A stretch of 64,000 bases of DNA from an uncultured Clostridium sp. (GTDB lineage Bacteria > Bacillota > Clostridia > Lachnospirales > Lachnospiraceae). The stretch spans positions 28,878-92,877 of the forward strand of contig CAMNRM010000010.1 in NCBI GenBank assembly GCA_946553025.1, given 5' to 3'. Made by a program: the position numbers and the translations under genes. Of the stretch, positions 42,675-51,500 are shown in pieces. Within the stretch, counting starts at the first letter, position 1. Each line of letters begins with the position of its first letter. Under the pieces are notes generated by a model, which saw only the letters and a program-made list of their open reading frames with translations, did not search any database and had not been told where the DNA came from.

Positions 42675-44528
42675 ATGAATGGATTATTGAAGTTCATTAC
42701 CTGCGGAAGCGTAGATGATGGGAAATCAACATTAATCGGACATATGCTCTATGATGCAAAACTGCTTTTTACTGATCAGGAACGTGCTTTAGAACTGGAC
42801 AGCCGGGTGGGCAGCCGGGAAGGGAAAATGGATTATTCTCTTTTGCTGGATGGATTGATGGCTGAGCGGGAACAGGGCATTACGATTGATGTTGCCTACC
42901 GCTATTTTACAACAGAAAAAAGAAGTTTTATCGTTGCCGATACACCGGGACATGAGGAATATACACGAAATATGGCTGTAGGCGCTTCCTTTGCCGATCT
43001 GGCCGTGATTCTGGTGGATGCATCCCAAGGGATACTGATTCAGACAAAACGACATGCCAGAATCTGTGCATTGATGGGAATAAAGTATTTTATCTTTGCC
43101 GTAAATAAGATGGATCTTGTGCGCTACAGTCAAAAAGAGTACAAAAAGATTGAAAAAGAGATAAAGAAGTTAGCGATTGATCTGGAATTAAATCATGTGA
43201 ATGTTATTCCGGTTTCCGCAACCGAAGGGGACAATATTACCTTAAACTCTTCGTACATGCCCTGGTATAAGGGAAAGACGTTATTGGATACACTGGAAAC
43301 GGTAAATATCGATGAGGGGACAGAGGAAGAGGGATTTATTCTGCCTGTACAGCGGGTGTGCCGTCCTAATCATAGTTTTCGTGGATTTCAGGGGCAGGTT
43401 GAAGCCGGAAGCATTAGAGAAGGAGAGGAAATTACGGTTCTTCCCAGCGGGGAAAAAGCCTGTGTGGAATCCATACTGGTAGGCGATCAAAATGTGGTAC
43501 AGGCCCAAAAAGGGCAGGCAGTGACGATTTCTCTGCAGCGGGAAGTGGATGTTTCCCGGGGATGTGTGCTGGTAAAAGATGAACAGTTATGCGTCAGCAC
43601 CATGTTTACAGCCAGTCTGCTTTGGATGGATGATGCGGAACTGATGCAGGGAAAAAATTTTTTGCTGAAATTGGGGACAAAGATGATTCCTGCTTCTGTG
43701 ATGGATATTAAATATCGCATCGATATTCATACAGGAGAACAGCTTGCCGCTTCAAAATTATATAAAAATGAAATTGCCGTCTGTGATATCGCTGCAGGTA
43801 CACCGCTTGTCTATTCTACCTTTGCCGCGAATAAAGGACTTGGAAGTTTTATTCTGATTGATCGGGTGACCAATATGACTTCGGCCTGCGGTGTTGTGGA
43901 ACATTCACTGCGGAGAAGTGAAAATATTGTATGGCAGACGATGGATATTACACGCCAAATCCGGGCAGAGAAGATGGGACAGAAACCAGTGACTCTATGG
44001 TTTACCGGGCTTTCCGGTTCGGGAAAGTCTGCATTGGCAAATGAGGTGGAAAAAAGACTGTCGGTCAGTGGAAGGTATACCATGCTGTTGGATGGCGACA
44101 ACATTCGTATGGGACTGAATAAAAATCTCGGGTTTGAACCGGAAGACCGTATCGAAAATATCCGGAGAATTGCCGAAGTGGCAAAGCTGATGAATGATGC
44201 AGGATTAATTGTCCTTACTTCTTTTATTTCGCCATTTGCAAGTGACCGGAGAAACGCAAGGAAAATTATCGGGGAAGAAAACTTTATTGAGATTTATGTA
44301 AGCACACCGCTTGAAGAATGTGAGCGCAGGGATGTAAAGGGATTGTATCAAAAAGCAAGGGAAGGAAAGATACCTAATTTTACGGGAATAACAAGCCCCT
44401 ATGAGGCACCGGAAAATGCAGAACTTGTTATTGATACAAGCAGACAGCCTTTAGAAGAATCCGTCGAAATTATTCTTACTATGTTGCAGGAGAGAAAAGA
44501 AACCAATGCTATGGGAAAAGGAACTTGA
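42675..44528 (+). CDS. cysNC: CysN-CysC fusion: ATP sulfurylase GTPase plus APS kinase
   Basis: A bifunctional enzyme of 617 residues. The first 425 residues are a translation-factor-like GTPase (CysN): G1 GSVDDGKS, G3 DTPGHEEY and G4 NKMD, followed by beta-barrel domains. The rest is APS kinase (CysC) with P-loop GLSGSGKS, LLDGDNIRMGL, and FISPFASDR. Together with CysD it makes APS from sulfate and then phosphorylates it to PAPS. An upstream in-frame ATG at 42618 overlaps CysD; the ATG at 42675, one base after the cysD stop, is the natural start and has AGAGGGG nearby. It overlaps cysQ by 23 bases. Confidence 0.96.
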   Translation: MNGLLKFITCGSVDDGKSTLIGHMLYDAKLLFTDQERALELDSRVGSREGKMDYSLLLDGLMAEREQGITIDVAYRYFTTEKRSFIVADTPGHEEYTRNMAVGASFADLAVILVDASQGILIQTKRHARICALMGIKYFIFAVNKMDLVRYSQKEYKKIEKEIKKLAIDLELNHVNVIPVSATEGDNITLNSSYMPWYKGKTLLDTLETVNIDEGTEEEGFILPVQRVCRPNHSFRGFQGQVEAGSIREGEEITVLPSGEKACVESILVGDQNVVQAQKGQAVTISLQREVDVSRGCVLVKDEQLCVSTMFTASLLWMDDAELMQGKNFLLKLGTKMIPASVMDIKYRIDIHTGEQLAASKLYKNEIAVCDIAAGTPLVYSTFAANKGLGSFILIDRVTNMTSACGVVEHSLRRSENIVWQTMDITRQIRAEKMGQKPVTLWFTGLSGSGKSALANEVEKRLSVSGRYTMLLDGDNIRMGLNKNLGFEPEDRIENIRRIAEVAKLMNDAGLIVLTSFISPFASDRRNARKIIGEENFIEIYVSTPLEECERRDVKGLYQKAREGKIPNFTGITSPYEAPENAELVIDTSRQPLEESVEIILTMLQERKETNAMGKGT

Positions 44529-45291
44529 AACAGCAAAAGAAGCCGCAGTTCAAGCAGGAAAAGCGATTTTAGAAATCTATCAGAATTCGGAAGAATGGAA
44601 AGTCGAGTATAAAGAAGATGCTTCTCCGCTTACCCAGGCGGATAAAGCAGCAAACAACATTATTGTAAAGCTGCTTAAGGGAAGATTTCCGCAGTACGCT
44701 GTTTTATCTGAAGAGGAAAAAGATAATACGGACAGGCTTGCGAATGACTATTGTTTTATCGTCGATCCGTTAGATGGAACGAAGGAATTTATTAAACGCA
44801 ATGGTCAGTTTACGGTAAATATCGCTTTAGCTTATCAGCATAGAGCCGTTATGGGTGTGATTTATGTACCAGTTACCGGAGAACTTTATTTTGCAGCAGA
44901 GGGTTTTGGTGCATTCAAAAAATCAGCAGATGGTGAACAAAAAAAGCTTTATGTATCCGATAATCAGGAACTTTCATCGCTTAGGCTGGTTATCAGTAAT
45001 TCACATGGCTGTGCGCAGATGGATGCTTTAATTGAGAAGTATAAGCTTACCCATTTTGTTAAGGTAGGGAGTTCACTGAAAGGCTGTATGGTTGCCTGTG
45101 GGGATGCCGACGCTTATTACCGTTTTAATCCGACAATGGAATGGGATACAGCAGCCATGCAGTGTATTGCCGAAGAGGCAGGGGCTGTTTTCAGGCAGAT
45201 GGACGGTTCAGTTATGCGATACAACCGGGAAGACAGCCGTAACACAAAAGGGTTTTATATCATTAATCGTCAGGAAAATTTGTTGGTTTAA
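44506..45291 (+). CDS. cysQ: 3'(2'),5'-bisphosphate nucleotidase CysQ
   Basis: A 261-residue member of the inositol-monophosphatase-like family. The metal-binding signature is DPLDGTKEF (about 88-96), preceded by an EEE segment (about 66-68) and followed by a C-terminal MEWDTAA block. CysQ hydrolyses PAP, the by-product of PAPS-dependent sulfate transfer or reduction, to AMP and phosphate. It overlaps the CysN-CysC gene by 23 bases, so production of PAPS and removal of PAP are coupled. Because no PAPS reductase gene is present in the window, PAP here would come from sulfotransferase activity. Confidence 0.93.
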   Translation: MLWEKELETAKEAAVQAGKAILEIYQNSEEWKVEYKEDASPLTQADKAANNIIVKLLKGRFPQYAVLSEEEKDNTDRLANDYCFIVDPLDGTKEFIKRNGQFTVNIALAYQHRAVMGVIYVPVTGELYFAAEGFGAFKKSADGEQKKLYVSDNQELSSLRLVISNSHGCAQMDALIEKYKLTHFVKVGSSLKGCMVACGDADAYYRFNPTMEWDTAAMQCIAEEAGAVFRQMDGSVMRYNREDSRNTKGFYIINRQENLLV

Positions 45292-45335
45292 TGGCAAGTG
45301 ATGGGATTCATTCTTTATGCATCAAGGGAGGACTT

Positions 45336-46373
45336 ATGAGAAAGACATCAGGAGCAGGTTTGCGGGCAATGGCTATGATTTTTGCGCTGTCTTTAGGAAT
45401 GGCAGGATGCCAGAAAAGTTCGGATTCTTCATCGGACAGTAAAAAAGAAAGAGAACTTTTAAACGTGTCCTATGATCCGACAAGGGAATTTTATTCGCAG
45501 TATAATGAACTGTTTTGTCAATACTGGAAGGAAGAACATAACGAAGAAATCCGGGTTGTGCAGTCGCACGGAGGTTCGGGTTCGCAGGCGCGTTCCGTCA
45601 TGGAAGGAAATGAAGCGGATGTCGTGACGCTTGCCCTTGCCCATGATGTTACTGCCATTGAGCAGGCAGGGTTGATTGAGCCGGGATGGATGGAGGAATT
45701 TGACGGGGAAAGTTCACCTTATACGTCAACGATTGTGTTCTTAGTCCGCAAGGGCAATGAGAAGAATATCCAGGACTGGGATGACCTTGTGCGGGATGGG
45801 ATTGAAGTTATCACGCCCAATCCAAAAACTTCCGGCGGAGCATGTTGGAATTTTCTTGCTGCCTGGGCCTACTGGCAGGAACAGGATGGGGAAAATGAGG
45901 AGGAAACGAAAGACTATTTAAAAAAGCTGTATAAAAATGTTCTGGTGCTGGATTCCGGTGCCCGCGGGGCAACGAATACCTTTGTTGAAAATGGCCAGGG
46001 CGATGTGTTGATTGCCTGGGAAAATGAAGCTTATTTAGCCATGGAAGAGTATCCAAATCAGTATGAGATGGTAACGCCGAGCATCAGTATATTGGCACAG
46101 CCTTCGGTAGCTGTAGTGGATAAAAATGTACAGGAACACGGAACCGAAGAACTGGCAACAGCATATCTGGAATATTTATACAGTGACGAAGCACAGCGTC
46201 TGGCAGGAAAGAACTATTATCGTCCATCCAGAGATGTGATTTTACAGGAATTTTCCGGGCAGTTTAACCTGGAAATGAATCTGGTATCGATTGAAAATTT
46301 TGGCGGATGGGATAAAGCCTATGAAACCTTTTTCCAGGATGGAGCGGTGTTTGATCAGATTTATTCCGATTAG
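45336..46373 (+). CDS. sbp: Sulfate ABC transporter binding lipoprotein
   Basis: A 345-residue binding protein of the sulfate/thiosulfate (Sbp/CysP) family. The signal ends in lipobox GMAGC, so it is lipid-anchored, as expected in a Gram-positive cell. Family blocks are LLNVSYDPTREFYSQYN, VQSHGGSGSQARSV, ITPNPKTSGGACWNFLAAW and GARGATNTFVENGQGDVLIAWENEA (sulfate-binding Ser and Trp residues lie in these). The frame is open from 45291, but AGGGAGG sits just before the ATG at 45336, and the signal peptide starts there. It captures sulfate for the permease encoded by the next three genes. Confidence 0.94.
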   Translation: MRKTSGAGLRAMAMIFALSLGMAGCQKSSDSSSDSKKERELLNVSYDPTREFYSQYNELFCQYWKEEHNEEIRVVQSHGGSGSQARSVMEGNEADVVTLALAHDVTAIEQAGLIEPGWMEEFDGESSPYTSTIVFLVRKGNEKNIQDWDDLVRDGIEVITPNPKTSGGACWNFLAAWAYWQEQDGENEEETKDYLKKLYKNVLVLDSGARGATNTFVENGQGDVLIAWENEAYLAMEEYPNQYEMVTPSISILAQPSVAVVDKNVQEHGTEELATAYLEYLYSDEAQRLAGKNYYRPSRDVILQEFSGQFNLEMNLVSIENFGGWDKAYETFFQDGAVFDQIYSD

Positions 46374-46445
46374 ATGTATTCTTAGAAATTATTCCGGAAA
46401 ATAGTTTGGAAAAAGAAAGAAAAAAGATCGAGGATAGCTGCAGGT

Positions 46446-47297
46446 ATGGAACAAACGATTGTAAAGGTAAAAAATAAAAAAGGTATCCGGGTAATCCCTG
46501 GTTATGGCCTCTGTATGGGAGTTACCCTGACTATGCTGGGATTTTTTGTCCTGATGCCGCTGTGTTCCATTTTTATTCATGTTGGCAAGCTGAGTTTTTC
46601 GGAGTTTATGGAAGTTGTTACTTCGCGCCAGGTTGTTTCCGGCTATATGGTCAGTCTTTCCGGGGCATTTATAGCAGCATTAATTAATGCTGTATTTGGT
46701 CTTTTGCTTGCCTGGGTTTTAGTTCGCTATGATTTTCCGGGAAAGCGGATTATGGATGGTCTTATCGAACTGCCCTTTGCTCTGCCTACGGCGGTAGCAG
46801 GAATTGCCCTGACCTATCTTTATTCGGATAAGGGATGGATAGGCAGCGGGTTTGCTAGGCTAGGGATAAAGATTGCCTATACCCGCATTGGGATTACGAT
46901 AGCGATGGTATTTGTAGGTATACCTTTTGTGGTGAGGGCCGTACAGCCGGTACTGGAAAAACTTGACCGACAGTATGAAGAGGCCGCGGCGATGCTGGGG
47001 GCAGGCCGGGTTTATACCTTTTTTCATGTGATTTTTCCAGAAGTTTTTCCGGCACTTTTAGCAGGATTTGGTCTTGCATTTGCCCGGGGACTTGGGGAAT
47101 ATGGGAGTGTCGTGTTTATCGCCGGAAATATTCCCTATAAAACACAGATTGCCCCGCTTTTAATTATGATGAAATTAGAACAGTACAAATATGCGGATGC
47201 TACAGCCATTGCGTTTGTCTTGTTATTGCTGTCATTTGTACTGATGCTTTTGATTAATTCGGTACAGATTTATATGCAGAGGTTTAGTAAGGGATAG
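46446..47297 (+). CDS. cysT: Sulfate ABC transporter permease CysT
   Basis: A 283-residue permease with six transmembrane helices. The ABC permease coupling loop (EAA motif) is EEAAAMLGAGRVYTFFHVIFP near residue 178, and the family feature ARGLGEYGSVVFIAGN lies after it. The N-terminal GYGLCMGVTLTMLGF and internal ELPFALPTAVAGIALTYLY are typical of CysT/CysU. It pairs with CysW, encoded 43 bases downstream, to form the membrane channel that takes up sulfate. A purine-rich GATCGAGGATAG precedes the start. Nothing unusual is seen. Confidence 0.94.
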   Translation: MEQTIVKVKNKKGIRVIPGYGLCMGVTLTMLGFFVLMPLCSIFIHVGKLSFSEFMEVVTSRQVVSGYMVSLSGAFIAALINAVFGLLLAWVLVRYDFPGKRIMDGLIELPFALPTAVAGIALTYLYSDKGWIGSGFARLGIKIAYTRIGITIAMVFVGIPFVVRAVQPVLEKLDRQYEEAAAMLGAGRVYTFFHVIFPEVFPALLAGFGLAFARGLGEYGSVVFIAGNIPYKTQIAPLLIMMKLEQYKYADATAIAFVLLLLSFVLMLLINSVQIYMQRFSKG

Positions 47298-47340
47298 GCA
47301 GAAAGGAAAGCAGAAAACGTTGAAGCAGAAAGAAGACAGG

Positions 47341-48228
47341 ATGGCAAAAAAGGCGCAAAGATCCTATGAACAGGATATTTCGGGAGATGGGATTCATTCC
47401 CTGCAAAAAGTTATTGAACCGCATCAAAATGAGGGAAGCAGGCTGGTAAAAGCGATATGTATTGGGACAAGTGTATTGTTTTTAGGGATAATGCTGGTGC
47501 TTCCGCTGATTGTCGTGCTGACCAACGCTCTGCGGGAAGGATGGGAGGTTTATAAGGCGAATATTTTCGATACTTACACGATAAAGGCATTTTGGCTTAC
47601 CCTGGCGGCTATGGTCTGTGCGGTAATTGTTAATACCGTGTTTGGGATTACGGCATCCTATCTTTTAAGTAAGTTTTATTTTCGGGGAAGGCAGATTATT
47701 GCTGCACTAATAGATATCCCGTTTTCTATATCCCCGGTAATTGCAGGGTTGATTTTTATTCTGACTTTTGGAAATGTTGGATGGATGGGAGATTTTTTAA
47801 AAAGCCATGCGATTAAGATTGTCTTTGCTGTTCCGGGAGTTATCCTGGCAACCATATTTGTTACCTTTCCTTTTGTTTTTCGGGAATTGTTTCCGGTAAT
47901 GAATGTGCAGGGGAAGGAGGAAGAAGAGGCCGCGGCACTGATGGGGGCAGGTGGATTTACGATTTTTCGCAGGATTACTTTTCCGCATATTCGGTGGGCA
48001 CTTCTTTACGGCATTATTCTTTGTGCGGCAAGGGCAATGGGGGAATTTGGGGCAGTTTCTGTAATTTCCGGACATCTTCGAGGAAAAACCAATACGCTTC
48101 CGCTCCATGTAGAGATTCTCTACAATGAATTTAATACAACCGCTGCATTTGCCGTTTCTTCGCTATTGGTGATTATGGCAATAGGGATACTGATTATAAA
48201 AAATATTGTGGAGTGGAAGAGAAAATAG
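47341..48228 (+). CDS. cysW: Sulfate ABC transporter permease CysW
   Basis: A 295-residue permease from the ATG at 47341 (a TTG at 47320 would add seven residues; the spacing of GACAGG does not decide firmly). The first 45 residues are hydrophilic and longer than in most CysW proteins. Six transmembrane helices follow, with DIPFSISPVIAGLIF and an EAA loop EEEEAAALMGAGGFTIFRRI, then ARAMGEFGAVSVISGH as in the family. It is the partner of CysT. The gene is part of the compact cysT-cysW-cysA run. Confidence 0.93.
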   Translation: MAKKAQRSYEQDISGDGIHSLQKVIEPHQNEGSRLVKAICIGTSVLFLGIMLVLPLIVVLTNALREGWEVYKANIFDTYTIKAFWLTLAAMVCAVIVNTVFGITASYLLSKFYFRGRQIIAALIDIPFSISPVIAGLIFILTFGNVGWMGDFLKSHAIKIVFAVPGVILATIFVTFPFVFRELFPVMNVQGKEEEEAAALMGAGGFTIFRRITFPHIRWALLYGIILCAARAMGEFGAVSVISGHLRGKTNTLPLHVEILYNEFNTTAAFAVSSLLVIMAIGILIIKNIVEWKRK

Positions 48229-48283
48229 GTGAAAATAAGCGAAAACGTGCAGAAACAGGAAGCAGAAAGAAAGGGATGCGGGA

Positions 48284-49033
48284 ATGCATATAGAAATGAA
48301 GCAGGTGAATAAGACTTTTGACGGATTCCAGGCATCGAAGGATGTAAGTTTTGGAATAGAAAAAGGGCAGTTAGCAGCGTTACTGGGGCCGAGCGGAAGT
48401 GGAAAAACAACCATACTGCGGATGATTGCCGGACTGGATGTACCGGATTCCGGGGATATTTTAATGAATGGAATAAGGATAAATCATCTTCCGGGAAGCA
48501 AGCGTGGGATTGGGATGGTGTTTCAAAATTATGCACTGTTTCGCTATATGACCGTAGCAGATAATATCGCCTTTGGACTGCAGGTGCAGAAAAAAAGGAA
48601 AAATGAGATTCAAGAGAGAGTAGAAGAATTGCTGGAATTGATTTCCATGCAGGATTTGGGGAAGCGTTATCCTTATCAGTTATCAGGGGGACAGCGGCAG
48701 AGAGTAGCCTTTGCCCGTGCACTGGCACCTAATCCGCAGTTGTTATTGTTGGATGAACCTTTTGCAGCGATTGATGCAAAAATTAGAAGGGAACTTCGCG
48801 GATGGCTGAAGGGAATGATTGAAAAAGTTGGAATTACCAGTATCTTTGTAACCCACGATCAGGAAGAAGCAATGGAAGTGGCAGATATGGTGATTGTGAT
48901 GAATGAAGGAAAGATTGAACAGATGGACTCGCCAGAGAATATATGTGAACATCCGCAGACGGAGTTTGTTAGGGAGTTTATTGATGTGGAGAGGTTTGAG
49001 GTGATGAAGTCGATAGGGAATAAATTGAATTAA
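48284..49033 (+). CDS. cysA: Sulfate ABC transporter ATPase CysA, short form
   Basis: A 249-residue ABC ATPase: Walker A GPSGSGKTT (about 38-46), Q-loop VFQNYALF, signature LSGGQRQRVAFARAL, Walker B LLLLDEPFAAID, and switch-His THDQEEA. The usual CysA has about 350 residues with a C-terminal TOBE-like regulatory domain; this one ends soon after the ATPase core, so regulation by that domain is missing. It follows cysW and powers the same importer. AAGGGAT precedes the ATG. Composition falls again to AT-rich directly after this gene. Confidence 0.92.
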   Translation: MHIEMKQVNKTFDGFQASKDVSFGIEKGQLAALLGPSGSGKTTILRMIAGLDVPDSGDILMNGIRINHLPGSKRGIGMVFQNYALFRYMTVADNIAFGLQVQKKRKNEIQERVEELLELISMQDLGKRYPYQLSGGQRQRVAFARALAPNPQLLLLDEPFAAIDAKIRRELRGWLKGMIEKVGITSIFVTHDQEEAMEVADMVIVMNEGKIEQMDSPENICEHPQTEFVREFIDVERFEVMKSIGNKLN

Positions 49034-49078
49034 AATCATTGTTTAGCTTATCAAAATAATGAAGGAGAAAGAAGTATA

Positions 49079-50011
49079 TTGGGTAGTTATGTAGAATTGA
49101 TGAAAACATTAAAAAAAGATAATAATATTCCAATTATTTTATGGGGAATTGGAGATTATTATTATACTGTCAAAGATTTTATTAAAAATGTACTTGCTAT
49201 TGATTATATCTATGATAAAAAATGGGCTAATAATATTAATGAATTTGATGGATATCCTGTTATTTCACTTGGAAAGTTAAAAGAAATCGATAAATGTATA
49301 ATAATCTCTTGTACTTTAGATAAAAACACAGAAAAAAGCATAAAAAAAGAAGCTTCAAAAATAATAGAAAATGTAAAGATTTATTCGCTAAAAAATATTA
49401 TTCCAATTGGAAGATTTTTAAGGAAAAAAGAAATAATTGCTATGTCTATTGGTAATGTATATCAAGATTTTTATGGAAATAGTATAGAATATGATACTTT
49501 AGATTCATTAAATAGAGTTCATATAAAATTTTTTGGTTCAAATGCAAAAATTAAATTAGGTAGAAATATATGGGTAGATACAGAACTTAATATTATATGC
49601 GGAAATAATACAAAAGTTCAAATCGGAAATTCTACATCTTTTGTTAAGACAACATTGCATTCAAGTTATGGAGAGATAGATATTGGTAATGATTGTATGT
49701 TTTCTAGTGGTATATTTGTTAGAAACCACGATAATCATTTTATTTTTGATGCTGAAACAGGAGATAGAATTAATTACAGTAGAAAAGTTAAGATAAAAGA
49801 TCATGTATGGGTTGGGCAAAATAGCATTCTTCTTGCAGGTTTTTCTATAGGAAATGGAGCCATTATTGGTGCGGGAAGTATAAGTTCATCAATATTTCCA
49901 GATAAGGTAGTAATTGCTGGAAGTCCAGCTCGAATAATTAGAGAAGGAATTATTTGGCATCGTGATTCAACATGGAGATTAGATTATAACAATATAAAAG
50001 AAATTCAGTAA
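49079..50011 (+). CDS. Left-handed beta-helix acyltransferase with Rossmann module
   Basis: A 310-residue protein, here started at TTG 49079 with AAGGAG 11 bases upstream; ATG 49100 is an alternative. Residues about 18-110 form the recurring Rossmann-like module (PIILWGIGDYYYTVKDFI). The C-terminal part is a hexapeptide-repeat left-handed beta-helix of the WbbJ/LacA kind, with VWVGQNSILLAGFSIGNGAIIGAGS and NHDNH near the expected catalytic histidine, and VVIAGSPARII at the end. Such enzymes acetylate sugars from acetyl-CoA. In this place it should modify the surface glycan. The N-terminal module is not usual in WbbJ-type enzymes. Confidence 0.8.
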   Translation: MGSYVELMKTLKKDNNIPIILWGIGDYYYTVKDFIKNVLAIDYIYDKKWANNINEFDGYPVISLGKLKEIDKCIIISCTLDKNTEKSIKKEASKIIENVKIYSLKNIIPIGRFLRKKEIIAMSIGNVYQDFYGNSIEYDTLDSLNRVHIKFFGSNAKIKLGRNIWVDTELNIICGNNTKVQIGNSTSFVKTTLHSSYGEIDIGNDCMFSSGIFVRNHDNHFIFDAETGDRINYSRKVKIKDHVWVGQNSILLAGFSIGNGAIIGAGSISSSIFPDKVVIAGSPARIIREGIIWHRDSTWRLDYNNIKEIQ

Positions 50012-50071
50012 ATGATATTAAGAAGTTTAAGTGATAAAAATAAAGGATTTTATAAAGAGTAAAATAAAAGT

Positions 50072-51457
50072 ATGAAAATTATAATATTTGGTACAGGAGA
50101 AATATATAAAAAGCATATTGAAGATATATTAGATACAGAAGAAATAATTGCACTTTTAGATAATAATAAAAAATTATGGAATAAAAAAATTAATGGAATA
50201 ACTGTACATAATCCGAGGAATATTACAGATTTTAAATATGATAAGATAATATTAATGAGTAATTATTTTATTGAAATGCGTGAACAATTACTAAAATTAG
50301 GATGTAAAAAGGAAAAAATATTATGTTATATTGAATACATAAATCAAAAAAGTAAAGGTGATATGAGAATTATATTTCCATGGAAAGGGATAGATATTAA
50401 AAGAAAAAAGGGGTTGATTATTACAACAGAATTAAATTATAATGGCGGTTCTATGGCAGCAATTTATGCAGCAATTGCATTGCAAAAAAATGGTTATGAA
50501 ATAACTGTGGCTACTCCTGGTGGAGATGAAACTTTTATTAATGAAATGAAAAAACAAAATATTAGTTTTATTATTTATAGAAATTTGGCACATGCTCAGT
50601 TAGAAGAAATATATTGGATTGGTTATTTTCAATATATAATTGTTAATACATTTCAAATGATATGCTGTGCATTGGAGATTGCAAGACAAAGAAATGTTAG
50701 TTTATGGATACATGAACCTTTAGATGTATATTCTATTATGCAATATTGGAAAGATGATATAAAAAAGGGGCTTAATGACAAGAATAAACTAAAAATATAT
50801 GCAGTAAGTTCTATAGCGAAGAAAAATTTCTTGAAAAAGTATTCATTTCCACTGATAGAATTATTATCTTATGGAATACCAGATGAATTTCTTCCATCTT
50901 CAGTTTTGCTAAATAAAAAATTAGTATTTTGTACTGTTGGATCTATTCTGGAAATAAAGGGTTATGATATATTGATTGATTCTATAGAAAAATTAGAAAG
51001 TAATAAAAGTGAACAGGCCGAATTCCTTTTTATTGGAACCAGTGTTGATAATGAGTACGGAAATTGGATAGAAGAGCGAGTGAAAAGTATTAAGAATATA
51101 CATAGGATTAATAAAAGTACACGTAAAGAAATGATGCAGTATTATCAACAAATTGATGTTCTTATTATTCCATCAAGAGAAGAAACAATGTCAATTGTTG
51201 CAACAGAAGCGATGATGCTTGGAAAGGTGTGTATTATATCTAATACGTCCGGAATGGCGGATTATGTAGAAAATTATTCAAATGGTTTGATATTTTCATC
51301 TGGAAATTCTGATGAATTATCAGAAAAGATACAATGGTGTATTAATAATCCTGAATTACTAAAAGAAATGGGAAAATCAGCTCGAACTGTTTATGAAAAA
51401 ATTTTTTCTATGAATGTATTTGCAAAGAATTTAGAAAAAGTAATAGCAGATGAATAA
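50072..51457 (+). CDS. GT4-type glycosyltransferase with N-terminal Rossmann module
   Basis: A 461-residue protein. Residues 1-90 are the Rossmann-like module (MKIIIFGTGEIYKKHIEDIL). Residues about 112-461 form a GT-B glycosyltransferase of family 4: TELNYNGGSMAAIYAAIAL in the N-terminal lobe, FCTVGSILEIKGYDILI, and the donor-binding IIPSREETMSIVATEAMMLGK, with the E-x7-E pattern. The gene is very AT-rich. A gap of 60 bases separates it from the acyltransferase gene. It adds a sugar during glycan assembly; donor and linkage are not readable from sequence. Confidence 0.85.
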   Translation: MKIIIFGTGEIYKKHIEDILDTEEIIALLDNNKKLWNKKINGITVHNPRNITDFKYDKIILMSNYFIEMREQLLKLGCKKEKILCYIEYINQKSKGDMRIIFPWKGIDIKRKKGLIITTELNYNGGSMAAIYAAIALQKNGYEITVATPGGDETFINEMKKQNISFIIYRNLAHAQLEEIYWIGYFQYIIVNTFQMICCALEIARQRNVSLWIHEPLDVYSIMQYWKDDIKKGLNDKNKLKIYAVSSIAKKNFLKKYSFPLIELLSYGIPDEFLPSSVLLNKKLVFCTVGSILEIKGYDILIDSIEKLESNKSEQAEFLFIGTSVDNEYGNWIEERVKSIKNIHRINKSTRKEMMQYYQQIDVLIIPSREETMSIVATEAMMLGKVCIISNTSGMADYVENYSNGLIFSSGNSDELSEKIQWCINNPELLKEMGKSARTVYEKIFSMNVFAKNLEKVIADE

Positions 51458-51500
51458 TTTTATTGATTGTTTTGAAATTTAAAAATAAGGATGCATAATA

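Noticed and set aside
41768..45291. cysD-cysNC-cysQ as part of assimilatory sulfate reduction
   Set aside because: No PAPS reductase or sulfite reductase gene lies in the window and the block is enclosed by glycan genes, so sulfation is the better reading; genes elsewhere could change this.
48120..48728. A 202-codon open frame on the minus strand
   Set aside because: It lies fully opposite cysW and cysA, whose protein families are certain, and its product has no recognisable pattern.
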